The position numbers and the translations under genes are program-made. DNA of 64,000 bases. Source: Silene conica (lineage: Eukaryota; Streptophyta; Magnoliopsida; Caryophyllales; Caryophyllaceae). Positions 10,287 to 22,878 of the stretch are shown one piece after another (the stretch's first letter is position 1; every line of letters begins with the position of its first letter). The notes beneath the pieces were generated by a model. That model searched no databases. It was not told the DNA's origin and saw nothing but the letters and a program-made list of their open reading frames with translations. The stretch is from assembly GCA_029255685.2 (NCBI GenBank), contig CM055320.2, forward strand, positions 12,386,614-12,450,613, read 5' to 3'.

Positions 10287-11192
10287 ACCTTCTCCGCGCA
10301 ACCTTTTCACCATCTAATCCTCCTTCCATTAAAACGACCTCCACCATAAACTTTTAAGAAGGTTGTATCCACTAAGAGCTCATCATAATAGTGCAGGTTC
10401 GAACTATACTATCCCTAGATGCCAAACTTGCCAAACTGCACGCTAAGCCAGAAGAAATGTAATTCGTCGTCGATCATCCAAAGAGACTTCAAGAAAGATC
10501 CATCAGCAGCCACCACATCATATTAAAATAGAAAGGGCTTTAGACTAATATGCTATGCTAATTGAGACTGAGATGATGCGCCAACTCTCCCTTTAGTAGA
10601 GTCATTCCTGGAATCTTCAGTTGAGCTAGGAGTTTATTTCGTTTAGATTTTCGACTTAGATTAAGAATAAAAGGAGGACAAAGCGCTGTCTCGATTAACC
10701 TCTCATCACAACATTTCACCACAAATCAACCAGCATCGCTTCACCAATACATCCGACATTATTGATTTGGGTCAAACCCAACATCTGCAATTTCAACCCA
10801 CCGACATCAACTGACAACTCAAGCTTGACCCTGGTGCTTGACAACCACCAGGTCGAACTAATTCAGCCTCCTCTGCACTCGTTCACACAATCAGTAACAG
10901 CAACGACGACGTCACGGATTCTGACAGTGAGCTACTTATTTCAACCATCATCAAGCTCACCCAACTTGTTGATTAAGGAGTCTTAATAACTAAATGACGT
11001 TTGTCTCTCTCCCTCTCCTTCTCCTTTCTACAAAAACCCTAGCCTCTATAGCTAGCTATATCCTCAAATCCGGAGCTATAATCAATCAACAGTCAGTCCT
11101 AAAACTGTCTCATTTTTCAATCAATATTATGAGTATAATTGATATGAGAATGAATTTGGGATAAATGAATTTGAGATGAATGAATTGGTGGG
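10287..11192. other. Interior of the long-TIR element, no recognised gene
   Basis: Non-repetitive sequence between the solo LTR and the right TIR. Short open frames (for example 10762-10986) have no recognisable domain. If the element is a Pack-MULE type, this is where captured host sequence would sit, but I cannot identify a donor gene. Confidence 0.4.
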
Positions 11193-11508
11193 TGAAGACG
11201 TGAAGTAGGGGTGGGTTTGGTGAATCATGAAAGTAATTAATTAGTAAGGGTAGTTTGGTACTTTAGTTAAGTTAAAGTCGGAATATCATAATTAGACGAA
11301 TGTTATAAAAATCATTATCGTAACTCAATTTGGGTGTTAATATTTGAATTTTGAAGGAATTAAGGTGGTTATTACAAAAAATGCACATATAAGAGATTAT
11401 TCGAAAAAAATCGAACATATAAGGGAGTTATTTAAAAAAAAAAAAAAAACACTAAAAAAAATTATTGTAGGAAACTCCTAATCAGGATTGAATTTGTTTT
11501 TTTTTGGC

Positions 11509-11516
11509 TATAAATA
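11509..11516 (+). promoter_or_regulatory. TATA box of the 11673 gene
   Basis: TATAAATA lies 157 bp upstream of the ATG at 11673, preceded by a T-tract, and predicts a start site near 11540. It lies just outside the right TIR of the long-TIR element (11453), so that element abuts the promoter. Confidence 0.6.
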
Positions 11517-11672
11517 TCGATGCCCTACCTCTACGATTCCCATCATAAAACGCTAACAAAAATACCAAACCCAGATCACACGCCATTCCAACAACCAAAA
11601 CCTCCTTCCCCCTTCTAAATAAACATTCAATTAGCCCACAAGAATTAATCGATAATCAGTGTACGAATAAAT

Positions 11673-12059
11673 ATGGCAACAACAATTGTTCGCTCTCACG
11701 ATTGCATCCGCGACCAATTTGGCGCAAACCCTAACCCTAGAACAAAACATCGGTGCCGTCGCCAGAAGAGAATCCCTACCGCCGCGAAACCGAATAGGGG
11801 ACTGGTAATGGGCCAGGTGAAGATCCTGAAGCGTGGCGAAGAGTTGAAGCCGATGATGTTTGATGATGTTAAGATAAAATCAGACTTATGTTCGACAGAT
11901 CGTCTCGGTCCGGATCCGGAAACTGTACAGAAGCATGTTAGGGTTCCAGATTTGTATGCAGCTATTGCGCCGCCGCCTCCGAGCTGTTTGCCTTTTCCTT
12001 CGGCTTTCGTGTGTCGTAATCTTATGGAGACCGATTTGAGGAGGTTGCTTAAGATTTGA
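11673..12059 (+). CDS. Small plant protein, proline-rich C-terminal motif (PNRC-like, tentative)
   Basis: A single-exon frame of 128 residues starting at the first ATG after the TATA box. The N terminus is basic (KHRCRRQKR). The middle has 'GQVKILKRGEEL', and the C terminal part has 'DLYAAIAPPPPSCLPFPSAF' followed by a short Leu/Arg tail. The order KILKRGE...AGP-like...SSLPxPxF recalls a family of small plant proteins whose SSLPxPxF motif resembles the PNRC motif that contacts decapping factors. That link is from remembered family patterns and is tentative. The coding start overlaps two telomere-like AACCCTA boxes (11728-11741), which are also frequent near plant translation-gene starts. The 3' flank enters the tandem-repeat region. 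Confidence 0.6.
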   Translation: MATTIVRSHDCIRDQFGANPNPRTKHRCRRQKRIPTAAKPNRGLVMGQVKILKRGEELKPMMFDDVKIKSDLCSTDRLGPDPETVQKHVRVPDLYAAIAPPPPSCLPFPSAFVCRNLMETDLRRLLKI

Positions 12060-12544
12060 ATCGAACCGAACCACTAGGTTAAGACATCTTCGGTTTTATG
12101 GGAAGTGGCGTTGAAGCGTTGAAGTGGTTCTGTGCTTTTGTTGATATTTTTTCCAACAACGAAGACATGGAGACACTGGCAACGGTCTAAGTTTGTATCA
12201 CCGTCTCGATCATTTGTTTACCTTTGAGTAAAATGCTTACAATTGATTGATTCGGACGGGAGGGAGGATAGTATTAGTTAAATCTCAACTCTAATAGGTA
12301 GTAGTCCTTGCCTCATTTCTGCTATAGTGTACTCGTTTGATTTAGGCGTTTCAATAAGCTTAAGGTACTTTAGGTGTGGTGTTTAGCTTACTAGTTTGTT
12401 TTCTATCCGATTGCGGAGTAGTTACTGAGTAGTTTCCTGTATCACCTCTATGTAGTACGCTGTGCGTTATGTAATGTGGAATATTGTTCAGCCTTAATGT
12501 GGTGGTTTGATTGATGAAGGAATAAAGCTATATTTACGCTTAAT

Positions 12545-15500
12545 CGTTATATTCATGCTGTTTGAATCGAGTTGTTAATGCGTTTTGCGAGCAGTTCTGA
12601 AGCATTGAACTGTGAATTTCTCTGGTTGATTGGTAGAACAGGAAATACAGAAAGAAGCATTGAACTGTGATTTTCTCTGGTTAATTGATAGCAGAGGAAA
12701 TACAGAAAGATGCGAAAGTAATCGGTGCCTCTGGACCTGCATATTCTTAAACAACAATGGAATTTTGCATTTTCTCGTAGATCCACATGTTATAGAACAG
12801 CAGGTATTACGGAATATTGGATTCACCCGTAAATTCCACACTGGCTCTTAGTTCTATTTTATTTACGAGATTGACTGAGATGACTGCAGAGGACTTTCCT
12901 GCCGATCATTCATTTCTCTTGACCACGATACGTTTCCTGACTTCTGTATTGACTTGTAAAGTGGGGACGTCGTCTTCCCAGCAAAGCTATCAAAGAATAC
13001 ATAAATTGGAAGCCTGCTGTGTTCCAAATGAAATACTTTGTAAGAATTTGACGAGGACTTACCCCGCTTTATTGAGAAACTGCAGGAGGGTGCGAATAAT
13101 GCCTATGGTCCATTTTTGATACACAATGATTTAGGAATAATGCTTGCCAGTGTACTAGAGTGCCTTTGTTTGCATCTCATGTTTACAAGTTTGTACACTT
13201 GCTTTTTACTGAGTGGTACCTAAGAATTAAGGGTGATTTCAAGCTCTAGTCCAGCTATTTTTTTCCCTAGATGTACTTGCTCTTTCTTCTGGTGTTTCCG
13301 TGTTGATATCAGTCTACATGTTTGCGTATTTGAATCCTTCATCTTATGAACATGGACTTTTTTCTTTATGCCTTACTCTGACCTCTTCTGCAGTTCACCT
13401 TTCTCCAAATGAGGGATATGACTTATGAGAGTTTGCATTAGTTGTCTCTACATATTTTTGTATGCGTTTCGTGAACAGACACGGAGATTTATGTGATTTT
13501 CTCTGGTTGATTGGTAGCAAAGAAAATACAGAAAGATGCAATAGTAATTGGTGCCTCTGGACATGCATATTCCTAGACACCAATAGAATTTTGCATTTTC
13601 TCGTAGATTCCACATGTTATTGTACAAGCAAGTATCAATGTATTCTGGCATCCGCCCGTAGGTTCCACACCGTCTTATAGTTGTGTAAGAGTTTGTCTGT
13701 GGAACTACCTACTCTAAAGACGCTTGAGTTCTTGAACAGGTGCTTGACTGCTGGATCCATGTTTGCATTATGAGGTATTATGGTTTCATCAATCTACATG
13801 ATATTCAGTTGGTGGAGATAGTTGTTGCATTAGACTATGTATGCATGTCACGATGATTAGTGTTAATCAACCTGTATGTGATGTGATGTGATGTGATGAG
13901 TGACCAGATGCGAGAGGTATCAGAACAAAAATGTCATGGAGGACTTTCCAACCGATCATTCATTTCTTATGATTAATATATGTTTTCTGACTACTGTTAA
14001 ATTAAGGGCATCTAATTCCCAGTAAAGCTAAGGAGTATGAAAGAACATTGATTGGAAGCCTGTTGTGTTTTAATGAAGTTTGAGTTTAACGAGTATTTGC
14101 CCTGCTTGACTGAGAAAACAGGAGGATGCAAATAATGCCTATGGTCCATTTTGATACACACATCGTTTTAGTGCTTCTTTCTGTGTTTGATACATGTAGG
14201 GCTTGTAGGCTTATTGCCCAAGCTTTGTACGATACTGCTTTAGTTTGCATCTCATGTTTACGAGATTGACACTTGCCTTTGCCGACTGGTACTTATAAAT
14301 ATTTAGAGTGCTTTCACCCTCCTGTCTAGCTATCTATTTTTTTCCCTGTCTTTTCCAACTCTTTCTTCTTGTGTTTCCGGGTGTTTACACGCACCATCAT
14401 TGTCGTTTGCGTAGCTGAATCCTTTGTCGATCATGAACTTATTTTTATTCCTTTCTGGGGCATCTTCTGCATCCCACCTTTCTCAAAATGAAGGATCCTC
14501 AACTTTCTTCCTCTTTTTCCATTTTTCCCTGATGACTGAGTAAGCAGCAGTTGTCTCTACATATTTTTGTTTCATTCAACTTGCTGAAGGTATTGGCTTG
14601 GCCTGTGTGCTTGTTTCAGACCCATTTATTTTGCTCATGTGTTTTCACCCCAGAAGGATATTTGGTGTAGACGATGTCAAAGTGATAAGTCAGCAAGGTG
14701 TCATCACTTCTTTATGTGTGGGGTGGACTGGTGGAGACACTGGGAAAATGTCCAACAATTTGCATTCTGCATTTTGATTTATATCTTTTTCACCCTGCTA
14801 GTAAGTTGGATATATGTTTATTTAGGGAAGTCTTATGACACAAAAGTGCGTGTTACTGGTATCCGCCTGTGCTGTGCCAGTTTTTTCTGAACCATATTTT
14901 GTAATGTTCCTGGTAAAATATGAAGGTATTTATGCTTTAACACTCAAGCTAAAGGTCCTTTTGAATAGACATATGTAGGGCACAGATCGATAACACTTTT
15001 CCACACCTTGAAATTGTACCACATGTTTTGATTTGAATTCATCTTTTTCCAGAGCGTGCTCCCAGCAAGAGAGGCACCTTATTGAGAACTGACTAGTTTT
15101 TTGCACCTAAAGTTGAAGGAGAGGTGATTTTGATGTTGCTGTTTTCATTGTAAATATTCTGTTTGGCAAGAAGCATTAAAGAAAGACATCTGAAGGTCTG
15201 CACAAATACAGTGATGCTCGAAATGAAGTGATGATCGGCTGGAGGATTGGGAAAGCTGGAAGGTATGTGTTTGTTATATTCATGTTGTTTTGAACTGAGA
15301 TGCGTATGTTTTTTGCGAACTGCTATGAAGCATCAAAACTGCAACTTTCTCTGGTTGATGGGTAGCAGAGAAGATACAGAACGATGCAATAGTAATATTC
15401 CTAAGCACCAATGGAATTTTGCATTTTCTCGTAGATTCCACATGTTATAGAACAGCAGGTGTATGGAGTGTTACATTCACCCGTAGATCCCACACCGCCT

Positions 15501-17020
15501 TATAGTTGCCTACTTTACGTAGATTGTCCGAGAAAATACTCTATAGTCACTAGAGTTCTTAGGTGCTTAATCAATGTTTGCATTACTTGGTTTTATGGTT
15601 TCATCAGTCTACATGATATTCAGTCGGTGGAGATACTTGTTGCATAAGAGAATGTCTGCATGTCACTATGATCAGTGTTAATAAACCTGTATGTGATGTG
15701 ATGAATGACCAGTTGTGAGAGGTTTCAGAACAAAAATGTCAGAGAGGACTTTCTTACCGATTGTTCATTTCTCGTGATTCAGACACATTTTCTTATTGCT
15801 AAATTGACGTGTAAATTGAGGCGTCTGGTTCCCAGTAAAGCTATGGTGTATGATAGAACATTGGTTGGAAACCTGTTGCATTTCTAATGAAGTAAGAATT
15901 TAAGGGGGATTTACCCTGCTTGACTGAGGAAATGCAGGAGGATGCGAATAATGCTGATCATTTTTTATACACGTATTGGTTCAGTGCTTGTTTCTGTGTT
16001 TGATACACACATGCTTATTGCCCGAGCCTTGTACGATAGTGCTTTAGTTTGCATCTCGTGTTTACGAGTTTGTATTTGCGTTTGCTGAGTGGTACTTGTA
16101 AATATTTAGTGTTGATATCAATTTACACATACATCATTGTCCATTGCATTGTTGAATCCTTCGTCTTATGATCACGGACTTATTTTTATTCCTTTCCGTG
16201 GCATCTTCTGCATCCCACCCTTCTCAAAATGAGGGATCTGCAACGTTCTCCCTCTTTTTCCATTTTTCCCTGATGACTGAGTAAGCATCAGTTGTCTTTA
16301 CATATTTTTGTTTCATTCAACCAGTTGCAGGTTTTGGCTTGACCTGTGTGCTTGTTTCAGACCTGTTTATTTTTGGTCATGTGTTTTCCACTGCGGAAAG
16401 AGGGTTGATAATTTGGTATAGACGGATGTCAAAACGATAAAAATCAGCAAGGTCTTGCCTATGTGAGAGATGGAGGCACTGGGAAGATGTCGGCAATTTG
16501 CATTCTGCATATTGATGTACTTCTTGCTCAGTCTGCCAGTTTATTTGAAGTAGGTTTATTTAGGAACCACATATGACCCGAAAGTGGTGTTACTGTTATA
16601 TGCCTTGTTTTGCCAGTTTTCTCTGAACCATATTTTATATGTTCCTGGTGAAATATGATCGTATTTATGTTGTAACACTTACAAGCTAAAGGTTCTTTTG
16701 AATAGACGTATGGAGGGCACAAATAAAGGATTCACATTTTTCAAACACTTTGAAATTGTACCATATTTTTTTTATATGAAATCATCTTTTTTCCAGAGTT
16801 ATTTTCCAGTAAGAGACAAGAGTGGCACCTTACTGAGAACTGAGTAGTTATTTGAACCTAAAGTTGAAGGAGGGATTTTAATATTGCTGTTTTCATTGTA
16901 AATATTCTGTTTGGCGATGAGCATTGAGGAAAGATGTCTGAATGTGCGTCTGCACATATACTGTGATGCTCAAAAAGACTGTGATGATCGGCAGGAAGCT
17001 AGGGAGACTGAAGGTATGTG
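12545..17020 (+). repeat. Three tandem units of a ~0.9-1.8 kb low-copy segment
   Basis: The segment starts near CTCTGGTTGATTGGTAGC and runs through ACAGAAAGATGC, TTTTGCATTTTCTCGTAGAT, GAGGACTTTC and CAGGAGGATGCGAATAATGC. It occurs at 12545-~13460 (shorter, with an internal re-duplication of its first ~60 bp near 12610-12715), ~13461-15265 and ~15266-17020. Units two and three end in matching GATGATCGGC...GAAGGTATGTGTTTGTT. The reading frames are short and inconsistent between copies, so it is probably non-coding: a duplicated 3' flank or RNA gene of the 11673 locus. A (GATGT)n stretch lies at 13875-13898. Confidence 0.75.
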
Positions 17021-17132
17021 TTTGTTTTTCTTCACTTTGTAAGGATCCCTCTTTATCATCTTTTGCATATGTTTTCTTAGCTTTTCCGTTTGTATCACAC
17101 TTAAAAAATCTTGACGGTAGAAAACACAGACA

Positions 17133-17135
<3 letters not shown>

Positions 17136-17201
<66 letters not shown>
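17136..17201. repeat. (TA)n microsatellite, about 33 units
   Basis: Uninterrupted TA dinucleotides directly downstream of the predicted natural stop codon of the sugar-transporter gene, inside its 3' UTR. Likely length-variable. Confidence 0.95.
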
Positions 17202-17204
<3 letters not shown>

Positions 17205-20116
17205 GAAAATTTTCGCTGTGGGACTCTTGGGGAACTATTTTCTTCCAAAACCAATGCTTCCTCCACATCAGCATCATTTCTTCAATAGGTACCCCCCTTA
17301 GTCTCCGGCAAGAATAAGTAGACAAATATAGTCATGAGAGTGACCCAACCAGCGAAAAACAAGAAAATCCCGAACTTGAGACCACATAGGAGTGATAGGA
17401 ATGATTGTGCGATGACAAAGGTGAAGAATAAGTTGACTGCTACTGTTATACTCTGCCCTGCAGACCGCGTCTCGAGTGGAAATATCTCACTTGGGACGGT
17501 CCATCCTAGCGGTCCCCATGACCATCCGAATGCCACCACAAAGAGGCATATTACAATCACCACTATAACTGAATATCCCTTTGATAGCTCCCCTTGTGTC
17601 CCAAGTTTTGCTCCCAAGATAATTGCCACTATCACCTGTTCCATGATTGGAAACTGATTATTACTGAGTTTTGACACTGTTTATGCTTCTTATTTCGGAA
17701 TGTTTATGGTGGATAGAAATGATGTGATAATGATTAAAAGATACTATTAGGGTACCGACCTGACAGATGACCATTTGAATTCCTCCACTAATAAGAAGTA
17801 CCCTTCTACCCAAACGATCCACAGTGGCAATGGAGATGAGAGTAGATGATGCAAGCACAGCACCAGTTAGAGCAGAAGAATAAAGAGAAGCATTTGCACC
17901 GAATCCCATACTCTGAAAAAGCACAGGAGCATAAAACAAAATGGAGTTGATTCCTGTGAGAATCTGAAATGTAGGCATGAAGATGGCCATGATAAGCTGT
18001 GGCCTGTTCCTCCTCTGTAGGATGTTCCGAAAGGGGTGCTTGATGGATTTTGCAAACTCACTTGCCTCAATCATGTCTTGGAACTCTGCAGAAACATCCT
18101 TGGTCCCCCTAGTTTTCTCGAGGACCTTGCGCCCTTTCTCTATGTATCCCCGCTCGATCAGGCTGTTGGGCGTCTCAGGTACCAGTAGGCCTCCGATGAT
18201 CATGAGGGATGCTGGTAGTGCTGCAAGCCCGAGAGAGAGTCTCCATCCCCATGGTTCGAGCTTTGAAGTTCCATAATTGATCATGTTTGCTGTGAATATC
18301 CCAAGCGTAGTGGCCAGTTGGAACAACATGTTCACACCCCCACGTATATGAGTGGGCGGCATCTCTGATAAATACAGAGGAACTGCCTGAAAGCATCATT
18401 TGTAAGCATTTGGTTCATGGGGAAAACAAGCAAGATTCATTTTTAAGAAAGGTATGTTAAGGATGGGATGTACCTGGTTTCCAAAGCCAATGCCGAAGCC
18501 AAGCATGATTCTACCCAAGAGAAGCATTTCAATGTTGACAGCAGAAGCATTAAGAGTCGCCCCAGTGAGGAAGAAAATACCACCAAAAATGATGGTAATA
18601 CGACGACCATAGTTGCGGGTGATGGGGGATGCAACAAGGGATGCGATCAACCCAGCAAGGTAGAGAGAAGACGTGAAGGAAGCCAGGACCTGGTCGTTGA
18701 ATTTGCAGTAGTTATTTTCATGGGCCCGTTTCTTCTTCTCGTACACTCCAGGGAAGAAACGGCTTAAAAAGCCATCCATGGATGTAACCCCTCCTGGTAA
18801 ATCATCAAGTCAAATTTTAGTTGAATATTAATTAACTGGGTTGCAATCTGGTCATCTTAACTTCACATATGCTGTCTACAAGCATGTATACTACCGATAA
18901 GTCGATAAGACATGATCAGAATTCAGAACAGTCTAAATTTTGGTTTCCGGTGCAGCCACTTGCAGGTACCTTTTATAGCAGTAACCAGAATTCATAATCT
19001 TTCAGTGTTCAAGTTACAAATGACGTGATACCTGGCAAGTAGATTCTAGAAAAGAATACCAAATCATCTATATCTATATAGTATATACGCAATGATGGAG
19101 TCGGGATTTGTAGATGGAGGCATTGAGTCTAAAGTCGATACTCAAGCGTGTTAAAGCCACCGCCTACCAAAGTAAAAGTTCGCCTTACAGGTGCATTTTT
19201 ACAACTTCGGCTTTATACAGTTAATGTACTTTACTTTACCTTTCTTTCATTGTATTAGTTTTAGTTTTATTCCTAGAACTCTTAACTCGTTGGCTCATAA
19301 TCTAGCTAAACGGGACATAACCATGAGTATGTAAATTAAGCTGTTTTAGGGCCGGCAAAAAAAAAAAAAAAACAATATGAAGTTGTACTTTTGGCACGGG
19401 TTTGTTGCTGTAGCAGGACATGTATGACCCCCTCCGTGAGTTGGTACAAAATTAGGAATCTTTGTACTTTTCTCTTTAATCTACCCAAAACTCATTCCTA
19501 GACTTGTCTTAATCAACCAATACACCTTTTTTTACAAAATAAAATACCAAGGTTAACAAAGCAGAATTAATCCGTATCTACACTAATTTTTACGCCCTAT
19601 ATAACACGGTCTCATGATAATCTTATCTTTAGTCCGTTAAGACGGTCTTTAATTTCAGACTTCTCAGAACTCCTTTATCCGTCTCAAGTTAAGACGGTGT
19701 TGAAATATAGTGGGTAGATAAGAAGGGAATGGTGAGCAGTAAGAGTAGGAAAGTGAGGATATTTGAGAAGAGACCCACAAATATAGGCTGCTTTTTAGTA
19801 TGAAAATTGGAAAGTTGATGCTATCATTACTCGATCCATATATATATTCCATCCATGTTATTGTAAAGTCAACATGATTGGGAATTACTATAATTCTAAT
19901 TCCTAAGAATATACTCTCAGTCTCCAATTCTATTCTAATAATCCGAATCGGGATAACAGAAAGAAATGAACCTGAAATTCCGATGTCATAACCAAACAAA
20001 GAGCCACCAACCGCGGCCACCACACAAGCTATAATAACATAAGGCGTAACTCTCCCTTTATATTGAGCTGCCCTTTCTTCCGGTACCGTGCTCGGCCCCA
20101 ACCCACCTCCGGCCAT
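17200..20116 (-). CDS. STP7-like: STP7-like monosaccharide/H+ symporter, frameshifted near the C terminus
   Basis: Plasma-membrane sugar-proton symporter of the major facilitator superfamily, STP clade. Four exons: 20116-19972, 18793-18474, 18386-17760 and 17635 onward, all with GT-AG junctions in phase. Visible motifs are [83 protein letters not shown] and PETKG. The extended order matches Arabidopsis STP7, which is reported to take up cell-wall pentoses. A run of six C (17292-17297) where five are expected shifts the frame after ~residue 477. As written, translation stops at 17282 (481 residues); in the normal frame the tail (VPIEEM...HWFWKK) continues to a stop at 17200, giving the usual ~508. 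It is either a recent lesion or a homopolymer sequencing error. Confidence 0.9.
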
Positions 20117-20333
20117 CTTCTTTAGCCTTTCTTGTTACAATCTACTAATGGATGACACTAATTAGATAGCATTTTTTTTTTTTTTGGTGTGGGATTAGAT
20201 AGCATTTGTTTATTCAACGTTGAATGGAAGTGATAAGACCTGTTTAAATGAAATATATAATTAGGAGTATAAAGAGAAGTGGATGTTGTGTTGGATGGGT
20301 AATACTCTAGTTATTGCAGGCTATAATTGGTTG

Positions 20334-20340
20334 TATATAG
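20334..20340 (-). promoter_or_regulatory. Possible TATA box of the sugar-transporter gene
   Basis: CTATATACAA on the minus strand about 220 bp upstream of the ATG. The spacing is plausible but unverified, and AT-rich surroundings make chance matches likely. Confidence 0.35.
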
Positions 20341-20520
20341 GATTCTCACATGTGTTACACTCTCAAATTTAAGATATATTTAGTTAATTAATAATCAGGA
20401 AGAGTCAAGTCAATAATACTGGAGAGTTGTTGAATACAAGAATGAATGAATATTAAAGTTGATAATGCATGATTTTTTGTGTGATAATCATTTACTTGCT
20501 TTTGACAATTCTCTGACGTG

Positions 20521-20523
<3 letters not shown>

Positions 20524-20561
<38 letters not shown>

Positions 20562-21168
20562 TTAATAATCGTTTCATTAATCAAAAGTCTCGTGCTAGTT
20601 ACAACATATGTCAAAAATAACAGGATACAAAACGATTAAAATCAAATAAACTAAATTCTCGATCAACAGAAAATTTCTAAACTTGATGGGCTCATGAGAC
20701 GCTTCTGCACATCCTCTAACATATCGCCTTTTGCGGCTTTTCACAAGAGGGTCTCCAAATTTTCTAGGGCATTGACAAGAATGAAGTTCTTTTGACCAAA
20801 AGGTTTGTAACGAGCAATCTGACAGCAGTTTTATCTCCATAGGATCAACAATGAAAGCGCCGATCTTCCACTTAATTCTTGAACCTCTCAAATAGAGGGA
20901 AAAATCTCACCAAAAGATGAGACAAAACTCACGAAAAGGTGAGAACGAAACTCACACAAAGGTGAGAACAATTCTTCAATAAAGGAGAGGCAAAAGGTTA
21001 TTAGCGTAAAAAAAATTAAAGAAGAGGGAAAACGGAAAATTTGGGGCTTACCTCCACCAAAAAAGGTAGACGGCAGCCCCCAAAAGGTTGAGTGGGTTTA
21101 GGTTTTGTTTTTTAGAGAGAGAATTTGGAGAGAGATATCACGTGTTTACATTTAATCATAGAATAGTT
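20524..21168 (-). mobile_element. Internally deleted L1-type LINE with poly(A) and 12-bp TSD
   Basis: Flanked by TCTGACGTGTGA on both sides (20512-20523 and 21169-21180). On the minus strand it begins with a leader-like GGTGGAGGTAAGCCCC region, typical of plant L1 5' UTRs, and ends TTAATGAAACGATTATTAAC followed by about 35 A. No endonuclease or reverse transcriptase remains; the 98-codon frame at 20595-20891 shows no domain. The presence of both ends without a body indicates internal deletion or a non-autonomous derivative. Confidence 0.75.
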
Positions 21169-21180
21169 TCTGACGTGTGA

Positions 21181-22878
21181 ATTCTTGATTCAACTCCTAT
21201 CTTTATGATTTATCTTAAAGTTTAAGACGGATCAAATACATATTAAATCACAAGGCAAGTTGTTTATGAAACGCCCAAAGTCTTATCTTTATTACCACCA
21301 TATAATAATATTTGATCCTTAACATTTAAAACAGATTGCAAGATTTACTCTTATTTTTGAGATTTAACTTATCTACTGAGATCCATTATCCATGTTGATT
21401 TAGATTTAGATAGTTTGTCATAAAAATTGTATATTAACATATTGCCATTTGTAGAATATCGTAGATTTGTAGCCGTAGCCGTACAAAAAGTTCTATTATA
21501 CAACATTTAGTTTACCAGAAGGCAGAACCTCTCCATTTTTTAATTTTAAAAACTTGATTTTATTCTAGGGTCGATCTAATGGTCTTTCTTTCAATAAAAT
21601 AAGTAATGACGTGATAAGATGAAATACTAAAAAAAATATTAAAAATAATACTCTTCCTAATTTTCATATCTTTTGCACAAAAAAACTAAAAAAATGAATT
21701 TGAACAATGCAAAACACTCTAACTCACATGAAATCAAATTTGGTCAACAAAACAATTTCATATAAGAAAGGAGGAAACAAAACTCGTCCAACATGAGAAA
21801 GAAAACGGGAATGACAGACTGAATAGAAAGGAGTATTATATAGGAAATCATTGATATAGCAATCTACATAGTCTTTATTAGATAGGGAGCAAAATGAGCA
21901 ATTTCTATCTCGAATAAGAAATTGTATACAAGCACTCAAACTTGAAAGATACGGTTTTTCACTAAACTAATCTTCCATCCCCATTTATTTCTTTTTTATA
22001 ACCCTTTTATCGTTAATCATAACATCGTAATTTTGTACTTATTTACATAATAAATGTACTTATCTTTAATTTTAATTTGTACATATTTTATTACTCTAGT
22101 ACTTTTTTTAAAAATAGAATACTCTCTCATAAAATTTCTATAGAGACCATCTCTCGAAAAGCTTAACCGTACAGTACAATGCGTTCGCACATCCTTCATA
22201 AATCAAGGAAACAAAACGTTAATTTAGGAAGTTAACGACGCGCAATTGCTGATCCCCATCAATTAATGTTATATAGGAGTAGGTAATACGTTTGCTTGGG
22301 GTTGCGTTAAAGGAAAAGGATGTCTAAGTTGGTTTTATTTTAATGGAATCTATACTATATTTGATAAACTATTTCCTCCATAATGTTTAAGCAAGCGACT
22401 GATAGCCAACTCGTTATCCATCCCAATCAATTGTCCAATGTGAAAGCGATTTTAAATAAAGGTAAACAAATGTTGGGAACGTAGAAACTTAGAAAGTACA
22501 ATGTGAATACCAGCTGCTACCAAACTGTTGCATAATCTTACATGCTCGGAAAATTCGACCTTTTTTTGTAATGAGGGCTTTGGCTTTTAAATTGATTTAG
22601 CGCTCTCCCCCTTTTCCGCCACTGATTATTCCAAAAACGGATGTAATTTTTACTGATATGGGTGAAATGTATAGCATCATTTTTAACAAAGTTAGTATTA
22701 GTATTAGAATCAGAATCCTCATATTCAGGCTCTCTGAGTAAGCATCCTGCACAGTTCACTGCATAGCCTTTGGTCTGAATTCGCCTCAAAGTTGTACGCT
22801 TCAGTTTTAGTACGGGAAATTACTTTGGGAACGAATTCATTCCGAGAATTCAAGCAGGCTAAGCCACAGCACTCCTGT
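21181..22878. other. Intergenic, nothing recognised
   Basis: AT-rich spacer between the LINE derivative and the 3' end of the adenylate kinase gene. Its right part probably includes that gene's 3' UTR. Open frames are short and unlike known families. Confidence 0.4.

Larger units (their letters stand above)
6701..11453. mobile_element. Long-TIR DNA element (MULE-like), split by a solo LTR
   Basis: 6701-~6945 and ~11193-11453 are inverted copies about 250 bp long. They share AGTGTTTTTTTT at the tips, the repeated TAACCCCCTTATATGTTCG-type motif, then AATTCAAATATTAACA and AACTACCCTTACTAATTAATTAC. Without the inserted LTR (6955-10281 plus one 5-bp TSD) the element is about 1.4 kb. Very long TIRs and a non-coding middle suggest a non-autonomous Mutator-like element. 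The flanks are both A-runs, so an 8-9 bp TSD is compatible but uninformative. Two independent inverted copies of one repeat remain possible. Confidence 0.65.

Noticed and set aside
11728..11741. Telomere repeat tract
   Set aside because: Only two AACCCTA boxes, inside a coding exon; not an interstitial telomere.
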